This document shows positions 38,501 through 46,711 of a stretch of 64,000 nt of DNA, one piece after another. Under the pieces are notes generated by a model that saw only the letters and a list, made by a program, of their open reading frames with translations, was not told where the DNA came from and did not search any database. This stretch comes from CAINDZ01 sp041908585 (GTDB lineage Bacteria > Krumholzibacteriota > Krumholzibacteriia > LZORAL124-64-63). Within the stretch, counting starts at the first letter, position 1, and the number at the start of each line of letters is the position of its first letter. The stretch covers positions 1 to 64,000 of the forward strand of contig JAYRFB010000199.1 of NCBI GenBank assembly GCA_041908585.1. Reading direction: 5' to 3'. Made by a program: the position numbers and the translations under genes.

Positions 38501-40330
38501 GTTCTCGAACGTCCAGCGATCCAGGTAGTTCTGCACCGTCGCGGCCAGGAACGGCAGGCGGCTGAGCGCCACCAGTCGTCCCACGCGGTGCTCGCCCTCG
38601 CAGTAGAGCTGGGCGAAGAACTCCTGCTGGTACGCGTTGACCGCCGAGGGGAACGCCTCCCGCGTCGAGCCCAGCGTCGCGACGGCGCCGCCGCCCGGGT
38701 TCTGCAGCAGTCGCTCCATCAGGCAGCTGTTGTCGAAGGCGGCCGAGGCGCAGTTCAGGCCGTAGAGGAGGAACGGGTGCGCGGCGTTGGCCAGGTTGTC
38801 GGCATCGACAGTCGTGAAGTTCCCGTCGCCGACCGACATGTTGAAGAAGTAGCCGTGGCCGATCTGGTTGACGATGCCGTAGTGGCCGGTGTTCAGCGTG
38901 TCGACCAGGCTGGCCCGGGTCAGCGGCAGGTCGCGGGGGAACAGGGCGTCCGTCTCGTACATGCGGAGCGCCTGCAGGTCCGTGCAGGTGCCGATCAGCG
39001 CGTTGTACTGCTGGTCGGCGAAGCTGGCGCCGTCCAGCGTGATCGTCGCGCCCGGCGTGTACGCCTCGGGGAACAGCACCTCGGCGGCGAACAGCACGCG
39101 GTTGGTCCAGCCGACATTCGCCGGCTGCGACTCGTACTGGATGACCTTCTGCACGAATAGTGTCGCGTCGGCCGGGGTGCTGACCGGCGCGCGCCCGATG
39201 TACACTTCCTCGGCGAAGTCCACCAGGTCGCCCGGCTCCTCGTAGCGCGCCGGCTGCCCGTAATTCTCGTCGCCGTCGGCGTTCCAGTTGCCGTCCAGGC
39301 AGGCGAAGTAGAGGTCGCAGGGGATGGCCGTGTAGCTGTTGGCCGGGTAGAGGCTGTTCAGGATCAGCCGCGGGGGCAGCACCTCCGAGTCGCCGCCCAG
39401 CAGCACGTACTCGACGCCCCACTTGGCGTAGGCATCCTGGATGTAGTAGCGGATCGTCTCCTGGATGTCGGCACCGCGGCGGTGGTTCGCCGCGATGTAC
39501 TCGCGCGTGGCGACCACCGTCGGCATCCCTCGTGCGGTACGGTAGTCGGCCAGGGCCTGGAACGACGGGGCCAGCGCCTCGTTCGTGATGATGAGGGCCG
39601 TCACGGGGCTGCCCGACAGGCTCGGTGTCTTGTCGGGGTTGAACCCGCCGGCGGTTGCCGCCACCGGCAGGCCGTCCTGACGCGCCGCCATGCCGAGCGC
39701 GGACGGATTGTCCACCAGCCGCTCCAGGAGGCGGCGCGTACCGGCCGCCTCGCCGGGCACCAGGCGCTCGCGGGCCAGGATGTCCGGGGCGCCGCCGGCG
39801 GCCTCCCATTGCACCCGAACCTCGTACGCATCCAGGAACTCGCACGCGCCGTCGCCGCGGTCCAGCAGGGGCTGCACGGCAACGGCCACGAGCTGGTAGC
39901 CCCGCCACGCGTGCACCGACGATGCGGCCAGCCAGTCCTGTTCGCCCGTCGTGACGGGATGCGGCAGCGGCTGACCGGTGGAGGTGAGGAGTTCGCCACC
40001 CGTCGCCAGGCCGCCGGGCGCGCGCACGACGTGCGTGGCCAGCGGCTCGATGGTCACCGCTGCGACGCGGCGATCCGCCGGCACGACCAGCAGGTGCTGG
40101 CGCGTGGGCACCTCGGGTGCGCCGGGACGGGGCAACAGACGCGTGCCGGGCAGCACGGGCGTGGCGCCGCCTGTCCCCTGGCGCCAGGCCAGGCTGGTCG
40201 CATCGAACATGTCCTGGTGGATGACCTCGCCTGCCCGCGCGGGCGCGCCCCCGGCGGCGGCTGCGTGGCACGGTACGGCCAGCAGCGACAGGGACAGCAG
40301 GGCAATGACGCCGACGGCGTGGCGACGCAT
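35513..40330 (-). CDS. Gingipain-like C25 peptidase with FG-GAP repeats and FlgD-like tail
   Basis: 1605 residues with a signal peptide. A prodomain of about 200 residues is followed by a peptidase C25 domain (roughly 220-640) with catalytic His in N-Q-I-G-H-G-Y-F-F and Cys in G-L-N-C-A-S-A-A-F-D. Next come Ig/CARDB-like and fibronectin type III domains (W-D-P-P-A-H-D-G-I-L-G-Y-V-V-Y), then five or more FG-GAP/VCBS repeats, each with V-x-D-I-D-G-N-G-x-P-E-I-V. The C-terminal 85 residues are a FlgD-like sorting domain (P-N-P-F-N-P, ending in V-Y-F-L-R-A-E then R-K-L-V-L-V-R). It is a secreted Cys protease, probably surface-attached through a type IX-like route. ATG follows GGAGG. A TTGCCG-N18-TACACT promoter lies at 40420-40449. 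Confidence 0.9.
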   Translation of the reverse strand: MRRHAVGVIALLSLSLLAVPCHAAAAGGAPARAGEVIHQDMFDATSLAWRQGTGGATPVLPGTRLLPRPGAPEVPTRQHLLVVPADRRVAAVTIEPLATHVVRAPGGLATGGELLTSTGQPLPHPVTTGEQDWLAASSVHAWRGYQLVAVAVQPLLDRGDGACEFLDAYEVRVQWEAAGGAPDILARERLVPGEAAGTRRLLERLVDNPSALGMAARQDGLPVAATAGGFNPDKTPSLSGSPVTALIITNEALAPSFQALADYRTARGMPTVVATREYIAANHRRGADIQETIRYYIQDAYAKWGVEYVLLGGDSEVLPPRLILNSLYPANSYTAIPCDLYFACLDGNWNADGDENYGQPARYEEPGDLVDFAEEVYIGRAPVSTPADATLFVQKVIQYESQPANVGWTNRVLFAAEVLFPEAYTPGATITLDGASFADQQYNALIGTCTDLQALRMYETDALFPRDLPLTRASLVDTLNTGHYGIVNQIGHGYFFNMSVGDGNFTTVDADNLANAAHPFLLYGLNCASAAFDNSCLMERLLQNPGGGAVATLGSTREAFPSAVNAYQQEFFAQLYCEGEHRVGRLVALSRLPFLAATVQNYLDRWTFENYTLLGDPALMLWSAVPQALAVAAPASLPLGEQVVNVTVTSGGGPAPGAVVCLTKPGEALAWATTNASGQAALPVILASAGSATLTVTGPNFAAHAGSIPVAASGRYLKVTGLPLLDNGASGSIGNGNGVIDAGERIAFTPTYLNTGTSNATTLRGKLVSTTPGVTVVTGEVVLANAAAGAATSAQSPILVDFSAGLPDGQPIRFRSDVRSGTTHWYSEIEAALNAPEPEVDTLDWQDATWGDGDGALDDGERVGVTVDLRNFGVGTTGALTGRLRTQDPNVVLHDTVATWSPLGLLGHAGNAAPLSLSLTSAGAGGAAWVLVTDAQGRQLRHDFSLGRPPAPSGLAASTELGPDSILLTWDPPAHDGILGYVVYRADSVAGPWTRINRDILERICSYTDTGLPQLTPFHYRVAAVDSSRVPSVLSAVVSQSTAPGEMVGFPAGFDGETSGPLAVGDIDGNGRPEIVLSSNQVWAWHHDGREVRDGDAQALTLGQFTDFAAGALLELSAVTMADLDGVAGQEFIACQRNQGSKVHVFRADGSALPGWPRPLNTASGTTINWAAPAVGDIDGDGLPEIVVNTVNGMVWAWNADGTEVRDGDANPATQGIFYVRAGAGGEWSRSGPTLVDLDGDDRRDIVFGTKNDATGIRRLMALRHDGTNVPGFPRTVSGAVDCDIAAGDLDGDGQVELVLFDNWRYLYAVRANGTDYPGFPRLMPYAASNQWVTSPALADLDGDGWLEIVYTPNATGLSSKLVVVSTKTSDGTSGQVRPGWPVDLPGSSEASPVVGDLDGDGTPEIVQGIGGGDVGAPYNLYVYHADGQPMSGFPVTLTGPVRTSPVITDLDLDGDVDLVYAGWDFRCHVWDLPFAHSEAKAFWPTYKGNMRRDGVLSSPGVAPADGTVVPAAPLALDLPWPNPFNPSVSVRLYVDATRAVKLAVHDVRGRRVRNLYDGKLAEGWRTVVWDGLDDGGRAAASGVYFLRAEGAGAGSATRKLVLVR

Positions 40331-40419
40331 GGATGGCCTCCGGTGCGGGATGGGTGATGCGCGGGCGGGCAGTGCCCGCCCCGGCGGGGCGCATCCATGC
40401 GCTCCGGGGTGCCTCGACA

Positions 40420-40449
40420 AGTGTACAACGGATCGGGGTCGTGCGGCAA
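40420..40449 (-). promoter_or_regulatory. Promoter of the C25 peptidase gene
   Basis: On the minus strand TTGCCG (40444-40449), an 18-base spacer and TACACT (40420-40425), about 90 bases upstream of the start codon. Confidence 0.5.
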
Positions 40450-40565
40450 CGCGGTCGCGACCAGGTCGTCCCCCGCGACTGATAGCGCCCGTTCAGCCGC
40501 CCGGTCCGCGGGATGCGCTGCAGATTCCGGTTTCCACGGGGCGGGGGGCGCGTCATCTTGCGCCG

Positions 40566-43193
40566 ATGGAAACCCCGCTTCCCAGTCCTGGCATCGCGCC
40601 CGTCCCGGGACCGGTCGCACCCCCTGCGGCCTGGTCCGGCTGGTACGGACAGGCCTGGCCGCTCCTGAGTGCCGGCGGCGTCTGGTTACGCGGGGGCGAG
40701 CTCAACACGGTGCCTCCCGCCGAGTGGGACCACCGGCCGTACCGCGTGCTGCTGGCGCGCCTGTCGACTTATCGCGATACCGCCGTCTCCACCTCGCACC
40801 TGCTGGTCCATGCCGTGCTTGCCGGGTTGGCCGGCGTCTACCCGGACCTGGCCTGGCTGCCGCCGCCGCGCGACGGCGAGCTGATGACCGCCGCCGGAGT
40901 GCCGTGGCTGCTGGGGACGCAGACCAAGCGTGGCGTCCGCGAGTTCGACTGCCTGGGCGTGTCGCTCTCGGTGCCCCAGGAGACGATCAACCTGGCGGCG
41001 ATGCTCGTGCGCAGCGGCATTCCCGTGGATCGACGCGAGCGGCTGGCCGACGAGGGCTTGCCCCTGGTGATCGCCGGCGGTGCCAGCGTCGGCGCGGCCG
41101 CGGCGCTCTACGGTGACGACGCCGGTGTCGACGGGATCTTCATCGGCGGCGACCCGGGCGCGATCGCCACCCTGTTCGCGCGCTGCCGCGATGGCCGGGC
41201 CCGGGGGCTGGGCAAGCGCGAGGTGCTGGCGTCGCTGCGCGACCTCGAGGGCTTCGTGCTGCCCGGCGAGCCGTTGCCGGCCCCGGGCCGGCAGGCGCCG
41301 GGCTCATCGCCGCGCCGGACCGGCGGCGGGGAGGGCGCCGACGTCGCCGTTCCTGCAGCCGCGATGCCCGTCAGCTACGACCTGTCGCGCACCGGCATCG
41401 TCACGGTTCCGATCACCGAGGGCTGCCGCTGGAAGTGCAGCTTCTGCTACGAATCGTGGCTTCACCCGCGCTACCGCAGCGTGCCGGGCGACGACATCGA
41501 CGCGCGCGCCCGCGAGCTGAAGGCCTGGTCCGGCGCGCACCGGGCCGAGCTGTTCAGCTTCAACTTCGACATGCACGAGGACATCCGCGGCATCATCGAG
41601 CGCCTCAGTTCGCGCTTCGACCGCCTGGGGCTCAAGAGCCAGCGGTTCGACCAGCTGGCCGGCGACCCGGGGCTGCTGCAGATCATGCACGCTGTCGGCA
41701 AGACCAGCCTCACCTGCGGCATGGAGGGCATCTCCGACCGCCTGCGCGCCTACCTCAACAAGCGGCTCGACGACGCGAAGCTGCGGCGCGCGCTGGCGGC
41801 GATCGCGGCGGCGCCGCTGCGCCAGGTCAAGGTGTTCCTCATCGCGACGGGGCGCGAGCGCGACGACGATTTCGCCGAGTTCGCGGCGCTCCTCGCCTGG
41901 TTCCGTTCCGAGCTGGATGGACAGGGGCGGCGGCCGCGCGTCATCTTCTCGATCACGCCGCTGGTGCACTTCCCGTCCACGCCGCTGGTCTACGAGGCGC
42001 CGCCGTCCCCGGACCGCACGGCGCGCGTGGTCCGGCGCCTGGCGGTGACGATCCGGCGCGCCGGCTTCCAGGTGCGGGCCGCCGCGCGCGATCCCGAGGC
42101 GGTGGTGTCGCAGGCGCTGGTCAGCGGCCGTCATCCGCAGGCGCCGGCGGCCGATCCCGGCGACCCGACCGCGACCTGGCGCGCGGTCGTCGCCGCCGTG
42201 CGCGAGCACGGGTTCGTCTACTACGACGCGATCACGGCGGCCTTCCAGGACGACTTCCTGGCGCGGTTCGCGGCCGGGCCGCGACCGGACGCCGCCACAC
42301 CTCCGACGGCGTTGCCTGCCGTGGCGCCCGGCCTGGCGGAGGAGCCGGTGCGGCGCGTGCACGCGCTGAGCCTGCGCGGCCTGGACCTGCCTGCCGGGGC
42401 GCAGGCGCCGGCCTCGCGTGATCGCGTGCGGCCCGCGCGCCCGCCCCGGTCGGCCCGCGGCGCGGTCGACGGGACCGGCCCGGAAGAGGCGGCGCTGGCG
42501 ATCCGCCGGCGCATCCTGGCGGCACGGCGCGACCGCCGCGAGGTCGTATTCAACGTGGACCTGGGGGCCGCGGCGGCGGGCCTGCCGCGCGGCTACGTCG
42601 CGGCAGCGCTGGGCCGCGCGTTCATGCTCGCCGACGCCGGCCTGGTCGACGCCTTCCGGGGTCCCGGCACCTCCGCCTGGGGCGCCAAGGACCAGCCCTG
42701 CCGCCTGGTCGGGCACGACCGCCTGGGCCTGCTGTGGACCGCCGCGGGGGCCGCGCGCGCGGAGGCGCGCTGGCGCGATGACGCCGGGTTCCTGGCGGCG
42801 GTCAACGCCGGGCTGGCGCCCTGGGGCCGGCTGCTGCCGGCAACCCTAGCCGCGGCGCCGCGGCCCAGCCTGGCCTTCGCGGCGCCCTTCCCGGCAGCGG
42901 GACCAGCCTGGCTGGCGGCGCAGCACCTGCGCTACGTGCAGAGGCGACTGCCCGACGGGCCGGGCTGCCGCTGCGAGATCGCTCGCGACTCGCTGAGGAA
43001 GAAGCTCGTGCTCGACTACGCGCAGCGCGACCTGCCCGGCGGCGGCACCGAGGTTGAGGTGGTCCCGGGCGAGCGCTTCGCCGTGGAGGCGTTCTGCCGC
43101 GAGGCCTTCCTGCCGCCGCGCCCCGAGGACCAGGCCCGTGTCACCGTGCGGGCGACGCTGTTCGCCACGACCGCCGGCGCGGCAGACCCCTGA
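40566..43193 (+). CDS. B12-binding-type radical SAM protein
   Basis: 875 residues. The first 220 resemble the N-terminal Rossmann domain of TIGR03960-type radical SAM proteins (G-G-E-L-N-T-V near 40; L-P-L-V-I-A-G-G-A near 170; G-V-D-G-I-F-I-G-G-D). The radical SAM core has C287-R-W-K-C291-S-F-C294 and covers about 275-520, with S-L-T-C-G-M-E-G-I-S as a SAM-binding strand. Residues 620-875 form a second domain I cannot assign, with Cys pairs (C-R-C-E-I-A-R). It binds a [4Fe-4S] cluster and SAM; the substrate is unknown. No ribosome-binding site is obvious, so an upstream start is possible. The last 53 bases overlap the convergent desaturase gene. Confidence 0.8.
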   Translation: METPLPSPGIAPVPGPVAPPAAWSGWYGQAWPLLSAGGVWLRGGELNTVPPAEWDHRPYRVLLARLSTYRDTAVSTSHLLVHAVLAGLAGVYPDLAWLPPPRDGELMTAAGVPWLLGTQTKRGVREFDCLGVSLSVPQETINLAAMLVRSGIPVDRRERLADEGLPLVIAGGASVGAAAALYGDDAGVDGIFIGGDPGAIATLFARCRDGRARGLGKREVLASLRDLEGFVLPGEPLPAPGRQAPGSSPRRTGGGEGADVAVPAAAMPVSYDLSRTGIVTVPITEGCRWKCSFCYESWLHPRYRSVPGDDIDARARELKAWSGAHRAELFSFNFDMHEDIRGIIERLSSRFDRLGLKSQRFDQLAGDPGLLQIMHAVGKTSLTCGMEGISDRLRAYLNKRLDDAKLRRALAAIAAAPLRQVKVFLIATGRERDDDFAEFAALLAWFRSELDGQGRRPRVIFSITPLVHFPSTPLVYEAPPSPDRTARVVRRLAVTIRRAGFQVRAAARDPEAVVSQALVSGRHPQAPAADPGDPTATWRAVVAAVREHGFVYYDAITAAFQDDFLARFAAGPRPDAATPPTALPAVAPGLAEEPVRRVHALSLRGLDLPAGAQAPASRDRVRPARPPRSARGAVDGTGPEEAALAIRRRILAARRDRREVVFNVDLGAAAAGLPRGYVAAALGRAFMLADAGLVDAFRGPGTSAWGAKDQPCRLVGHDRLGLLWTAAGAARAEARWRDDAGFLAAVNAGLAPWGRLLPATLAAAPRPSLAFAAPFPAAGPAWLAAQHLRYVQRRLPDGPGCRCEIARDSLRKKLVLDYAQRDLPGGGTEVEVVPGERFAVEAFCREAFLPPRPEDQARVTVRATLFATTAGAADP

Positions 43194-44199
43194 TCGCGCG
43201 GAAGCTGACCAGCTTCTGCTGCTTCTCGTCCCAGAGGTTCATCGCCACCGAGCGCAGGCTCCGCCGCAGGGTCAGCGGCTTGATGTGCTGCAGCGCCGGG
43301 ACCGCGTCCTGGCAGGCCTGCAGGTGGTAGTTCGGGATCCGCGGTCGCAGGTGGTGGATGTGGTGAAGGCCGATGTTGCCGGTGAACCACTGCAGCACGC
43401 GCGGCAGCTTGTAGTAGGAACTGCCGGCCAGCGCCGCCTCCAGCGGTTCCCAGTCATCGTGGCGGCTCCAGTGCGTGCCCTCGAACTGGTGCTGCACGTA
43501 GAAGAGCCAGACGCCGCTGGTCCACGAGATGACGATCACCGGCAGCTGCACCAGCAGGTAGTTGCCCAGCCCGATCGTCCGGCTGGCAACCACCGCGATG
43601 GCCAGCAGGGCCAGGTCGGTCAGCAGCACGCTGGCGGCGGCGGCACGGCCGGCGCCCCGGCGCGGGATGCGATAGGCGATGAGCGACAGGTAGAACGGCA
43701 CCACCAGCAGCAGGAAGAACGGGTTGCGCACCAGCCGGTAGCCCAGCCGCTTCCGTCGCGAGGCCGCCAGGTACTCGTCCACGGTCATCGTCCAGACGTC
43801 GCCCGTGCCCCGGTTGTCCAGGTCGCCGGCCGTCGTGTGGTGGCGCTGGTGCGACTGCTTCCAGTCGTCGAACGGCGTGAACGTGAGGATCCCCGTGACC
43901 CAGCCCGTGATGCGGTTGGCCGTGCGCGAGCCGAAGAACGAATCGTGGCAGCAGTCGTGGAAGAAGATGAAGATCCGGATCATCAGCGCCGCAGTCGGCA
44001 GCGCCAGCAGCAGCGTCCACGCCCAGTGCCAGCCGTGGAGGCGTCCGTACACCATCAGCGACAACAGGCCCAGGTACGGCACGATGGTGTTGACCAGCTG
44101 CCAGGCGCCCTTGCGCGCGTCCGACCGCCCGAAGGGTGCGATCTCGCGGGACAGGCGCGCACGGTCGATCAGCGCCCGCAGGCGCCGGGACTCGGACAT
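43141..44199 (-). CDS. Membrane fatty acid desaturase
   Basis: 352 residues with four or more membrane helices and the three histidine boxes of the di-iron acyl-lipid desaturase family: H-D-C-C-H-D (near 81), H-Q-R-H-H (near 117) and H-H-I-H-H (near 283). It introduces a double bond into fatty acyl chains using O2, which implies the organism meets oxygen at times despite its PFOR. ATG at 44199 follows GAGGAG. The sequence V-S-G-V-W-L-F-Y-V-Q-H-Q-F-E-G-like segment before the third box is typical of DesA/omega-6-like bacterial members. The 3' end overlaps the radical SAM gene tail-to-tail by 53 bases. Confidence 0.93.
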   Translation of the reverse strand: MSESRRLRALIDRARLSREIAPFGRSDARKGAWQLVNTIVPYLGLLSLMVYGRLHGWHWAWTLLLALPTAALMIRIFIFFHDCCHDSFFGSRTANRITGWVTGILTFTPFDDWKQSHQRHHTTAGDLDNRGTGDVWTMTVDEYLAASRRKRLGYRLVRNPFFLLLVVPFYLSLIAYRIPRRGAGRAAAASVLLTDLALLAIAVVASRTIGLGNYLLVQLPVIVISWTSGVWLFYVQHQFEGTHWSRHDDWEPLEAALAGSSYYKLPRVLQWFTGNIGLHHIHHLRPRIPNYHLQACQDAVPALQHIKPLTLRRSLRSVAMNLWDEKQQKLVSFRAIRGLPRRRSWRTASPAR

Positions 44200-44269
44200 G
44201 GGTGGTCTCCTCGCGGACGTCCGCGCGGTTCGGGGAGCAGCATTCCGGGCAGCTTCGTCCCGGGTCGGA

Positions 44270-44473
44270 CTACTTCCTTCCGGGGCGATGTCCCAGCAGG
44301 CGCGCCGGGAGCATGACGATGGCCTTGATCAGGGCCAGGACGGCCCCGACGGTGATCCCGACCAGCCGGAACGGGATCAACAGGAGCCAGACGACAGGAT
44401 AAAGGAGCAGGCCCAGCACAGCCACCGGCCAGCAGAGCACGAACAGCACGCACCAGAGCAGGAACTTGACCAC
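44270..44473 (-). CDS. Small two-helix membrane protein
   Basis: 67 residues from a GTG start with a strong GGAAGGAGG site. Nearly all is hydrophobic, with two helices separated by L-Y-P-V-V-W, and it ends in a basic tail (R-L-L-G-H-R-P-G-R-K). The ribosome-binding site and composition make it a likely real gene. It sits 70 bases upstream of the desaturase in the same orientation, so they may be co-transcribed. No family is recognised. Confidence 0.65.
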   Translation of the reverse strand: MVKFLLWCVLFVLCWPVAVLGLLLYPVVWLLLIPFRLVGITVGAVLALIKAIVMLPARLLGHRPGRK

Positions 44474-44900
44474 GACCCCCTCCTTCCGCCGGCGCCATCA
44501 TAGACGGGGGCCGGCCCCATGCCAAGCCCTTGTTCGGCAATGAACTAGCCGTTTCATGGTGGCCTGCGGCGCCTGGCGACGGGGACGGCCTCGACGGTCG
44601 GCGCCGGGGGGGCGCAAAAAGCTTGAAATGGTCCGGAACTTGCGTTAACGTCGAAGCGAGTTTTCGCCGCCTTCGCTCTTGCCGGTCTACCTTGGGATCT
44701 GCCAGCCGCGAAATGGAAGCGATACCGCCGCCCGGGCCGGCACATGATCGTGCGCGCGCCGGGGCGAGGGTTTCCCCGCCATGGCGGGGGATACGGTCCG
44801 GCACCGGCCGGGCCCGTTTGAAGTGCAAGGGGTCACGCCGGAAGTGGCCGGCGGCCCTGCGCGCTTGTAAGCCGGACAGCCGGCATCTGGAGAGACGACC
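44474..44900. other. Divergent spacer and long leader of the RRM gene
   Basis: 427 bases without a credible gene. A TTGAAA-N17-TAACGT promoter candidate on the plus strand (44623-44651) would give a leader of roughly 240 bases before the RNA-binding protein. The leader contains GC-rich inverted repeats (for example GGCGAGGG/CCCCGCC around 44760-44795) that could fold. RRM proteins of the cold-inducible kind often have such leaders; no temperature element can be proved from sequence alone. Confidence 0.4.
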
Positions 44901-45230
44901 GTGAAGAAACTGTACGTGGGCAACCTGCCCTTCAGCGCGACCGAGGACGAGATTTCCCAGCTTTTCGGCCAGCATGGCACCGTGCATTCGGTGGCGCTGA
45001 TCAATGACCGCGAGACGGGCCGTCCCCGCGGCTTCGGCTTCGTCGAGGTCGACGATGACGCCCTGCAGGCGATGATCCAGGCGCTCGACGGCAAGGAGAT
45101 GGGCGGCCGCGCCCTCCGCGTCAACGAGGCCCAGGACCGTCCGCGCGGCGGCGGCGGTGGTGGCGGCGGCGGCGGCGGCCGTGGCGGCTACGGCGGCGGC
45201 CGGGGTGGCGGCGGCGGCGGCCGCTGGTAG
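44901..45230 (+). CDS. Glycine-rich RRM RNA-binding protein
   Basis: 109 residues from a GTG start (GGAGAG upstream). Residues 2-78 are a single RRM with RNP2 L-Y-V-G-N-L and RNP1 R-G-F-G-F-V-E-V. The tail is nearly pure Gly with Arg and Tyr (R-G-G-Y-G-G-G-R-G-G). This matches the bacterial/cyanobacterial cold-inducible Rbp family, which bind RNA and may act as chaperones. A terminator follows at 45257. The long leader suggests post-transcriptional control. Confidence 0.93.
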   Translation: MKKLYVGNLPFSATEDEISQLFGQHGTVHSVALINDRETGRPRGFGFVEVDDDALQAMIQALDGKEMGGRALRVNEAQDRPRGGGGGGGGGGGRGGYGGGRGGGGGGRW

Positions 45231-45256
45231 TTCCCAGCCCACGCACTCGAGCGATG

Positions 45257-45297
45257 GATCGCCCCGCTGCCGATGGTGGCGGGGCGATCGCTTTGTC
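45257..45297 (+). terminator. Terminator of the RRM gene
   Basis: A perfect 11-bp stem GATCGCCCCGC / GCGGGGCGATC with an 11-base loop, followed by GCTTTGTCT, 26 bases after the stop. Confidence 0.8.
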
Positions 45298-45367
45298 TCC
45301 GCCTGGCGGAATCCGCAAGCACGGTATTGAGGTTGCGGCGCGCGGTGATGCGGCGGACCGGTTTCGA

Positions 45368-45376
45368 TGGTATGAT
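45368..45376 (+). promoter_or_regulatory. Extended -10 promoter of the cupredoxin gene
   Basis: TGGTATGAT, 73 bases upstream of the start. It matches TGN-TATNAT. No -35 of quality is present, as is usual for extended -10 promoters. Confidence 0.5.
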
Positions 45377-45449
45377 GTTTCCTGCGGTCCCTTGAACCAT
45401 TCCGTGCCGGCCGTGCCCGGCGCGGCCCAACCTGCCCTGGAGGGAGCGC

Positions 45450-46103
45450 ATGAACACCCGTCACATCGTCGCGAGTTTCCTGTTGCTCGCGCTTGCCACC
45501 GCCGGACCGGCCGTCGCGGCCACCCACATCGTGCAGCAATCCGCCTTCGCGTTCTCCCCGGACGTGATCACGATCAACGTCGGGGACACCGTCACCTGGC
45601 AGTGGAGCAGCTTCTCGCACACGGTCACCAGCGGGACCGGTGCTGCCGACCCGCAGGTCGGCCAGCTCTTCGACGGCCCGTTGAGCTCCTTCAATCCGAC
45701 CTTCTCGCACACCTTCACGGCGGCCGGCGTGGTGGACTACTTCTGCCGCCCCCATGAGCTGATGGGGATGACGGGCGTCGTGGTCGTCCAGGATGCATCC
45801 GCGGTCGACGAGGTCCCGTCCCGCGGCGAGCTGGCGCTGGCCGGCGCGCCGAATCCGTTCAACCCGCGCACGATGATCAGTTTCGAGCTGCCGGAGGCGG
45901 CGTCCGTGACGTTGCGGGTGCACGATGCGGCCGGACGTCAGGTGCGGGTGCTGGCCGTCGGGAGCGCACGGGCGGCGGGTCGGCATCAGACTGCCTGGGA
46001 CGGCCTGGATGATGGCGGTCGTGTGCTGCCGGCCGGCGTTTACGTGGCGAGCATCGAGGCGGGCGGTCGCCGCGAGTCGGTGAAGCTGACGCTGGCGAAG
46101 TAG
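45450..46103 (+). CDS. Cupredoxin (plastocyanin-like) with FlgD-like C-terminal domain
   Basis: 217 residues. A signal peptide (L-L-L-A-L-A-T-A-G-P-A-V-A-A) is followed by a cupredoxin domain to about 115. The copper ligands are visible: His in F-S-H-T-V, then Cys, His and Met in Y-F-C-R-P-H-E-L-M-G-M. The last 85 residues are a FlgD-like domain starting N-P-F-N-P-R-T and ending V-K-L-T-L-A-K, as in two other secreted proteins in this window. It is probably a secreted or surface type-1 copper electron carrier. ATG follows TGGAGGGAG. Confidence 0.9.
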   Translation: MNTRHIVASFLLLALATAGPAVAATHIVQQSAFAFSPDVITINVGDTVTWQWSSFSHTVTSGTGAADPQVGQLFDGPLSSFNPTFSHTFTAAGVVDYFCRPHELMGMTGVVVVQDASAVDEVPSRGELALAGAPNPFNPRTMISFELPEAASVTLRVHDAAGRQVRVLAVGSARAAGRHQTAWDGLDDGGRVLPAGVYVASIEAGGRRESVKLTLAK

Positions 46104-46253
46104 GGGGGCGCTTGGGAGTGCGGTCGCGGCGGGCGCTTGCCGTGCCTTGCCGCGACCGCCACCCATCTGGTACCGTCCGGCCTGACGAGACGTCACGTCG
46201 GCACCGATTCGACCGGGCGTCGGCGTTGCGCCCAGGGCGCCCGGAGGTGGCCC

Positions 46254-46673
46254 ATGCTCGGAAAGCTCCACGACCACATCGTCGACGAGCTGCAGCAGAA
46301 CGCCCGCACCGACACCGTCTTCGTCGTGGCGGCCGTGCTGTTCAACCTGGTGGTGCTCGGCATCAACTGGGCGGTTGCGTCCTCCGGGCGCGACGGTGAC
46401 CGGGGGGCGGGCGACGTCATCTTCGCGCTGCTGGTCGTGGCCACCGTCGCGATCAACGGATTCTGCCTGCGCGCGCTGGCCTCGGGGCGTTCGACGCGTC
46501 TGAAGCTGGTGCGCGGCCTGCTGGAGATGTACCGCGACAACGATGTCGCCCGCTACTACGACGAGTCGCTGGTCGCGAACTACGGCGCGCGCTATTCCAT
46601 GTTCATGGCGGTGACCGGCGTGCTGGCGGCGCTGGCGATCGTGGTTCCGTTCATCGCCCGGCTGGCCGACTGA
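46254..46673 (+). CDS. Membrane protein of unknown function
   Basis: 139 residues with three helices (V-F-V-V-A-A-V-L-F-N-L-V-V-L; V-I-F-A-L-L-V-V-A-T-V-A-I; M-A-V-T-G-V-L-A-A-L-A-I-V-V-P) and a charged cytoplasmic loop (E-M-Y-R-D-N-D-V-A-R-Y-Y-D-E). The ATG at 46254 has GGAGGTGG in front; an in-frame upstream start lacks any site. I do not recognise a family. It is followed closely by a YajD-like HNH gene. Confidence 0.72.
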   Translation: MLGKLHDHIVDELQQNARTDTVFVVAAVLFNLVVLGINWAVASSGRDGDRGAGDVIFALLVVATVAINGFCLRALASGRSTRLKLVRGLLEMYRDNDVARYYDESLVANYGARYSMFMAVTGVLAALAIVVPFIARLAD

Positions 46674-46711
46674 CGCGCCGCCACCGGGCGGCGATGACAA
46701 GGGAGGCGCCG

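Noticed and set aside
45140..45228. GGC-rich tract as a DNA repeat element
   Set aside because: It is the coding sequence of the glycine-rich tail of the RRM protein, in frame to its stop codon.
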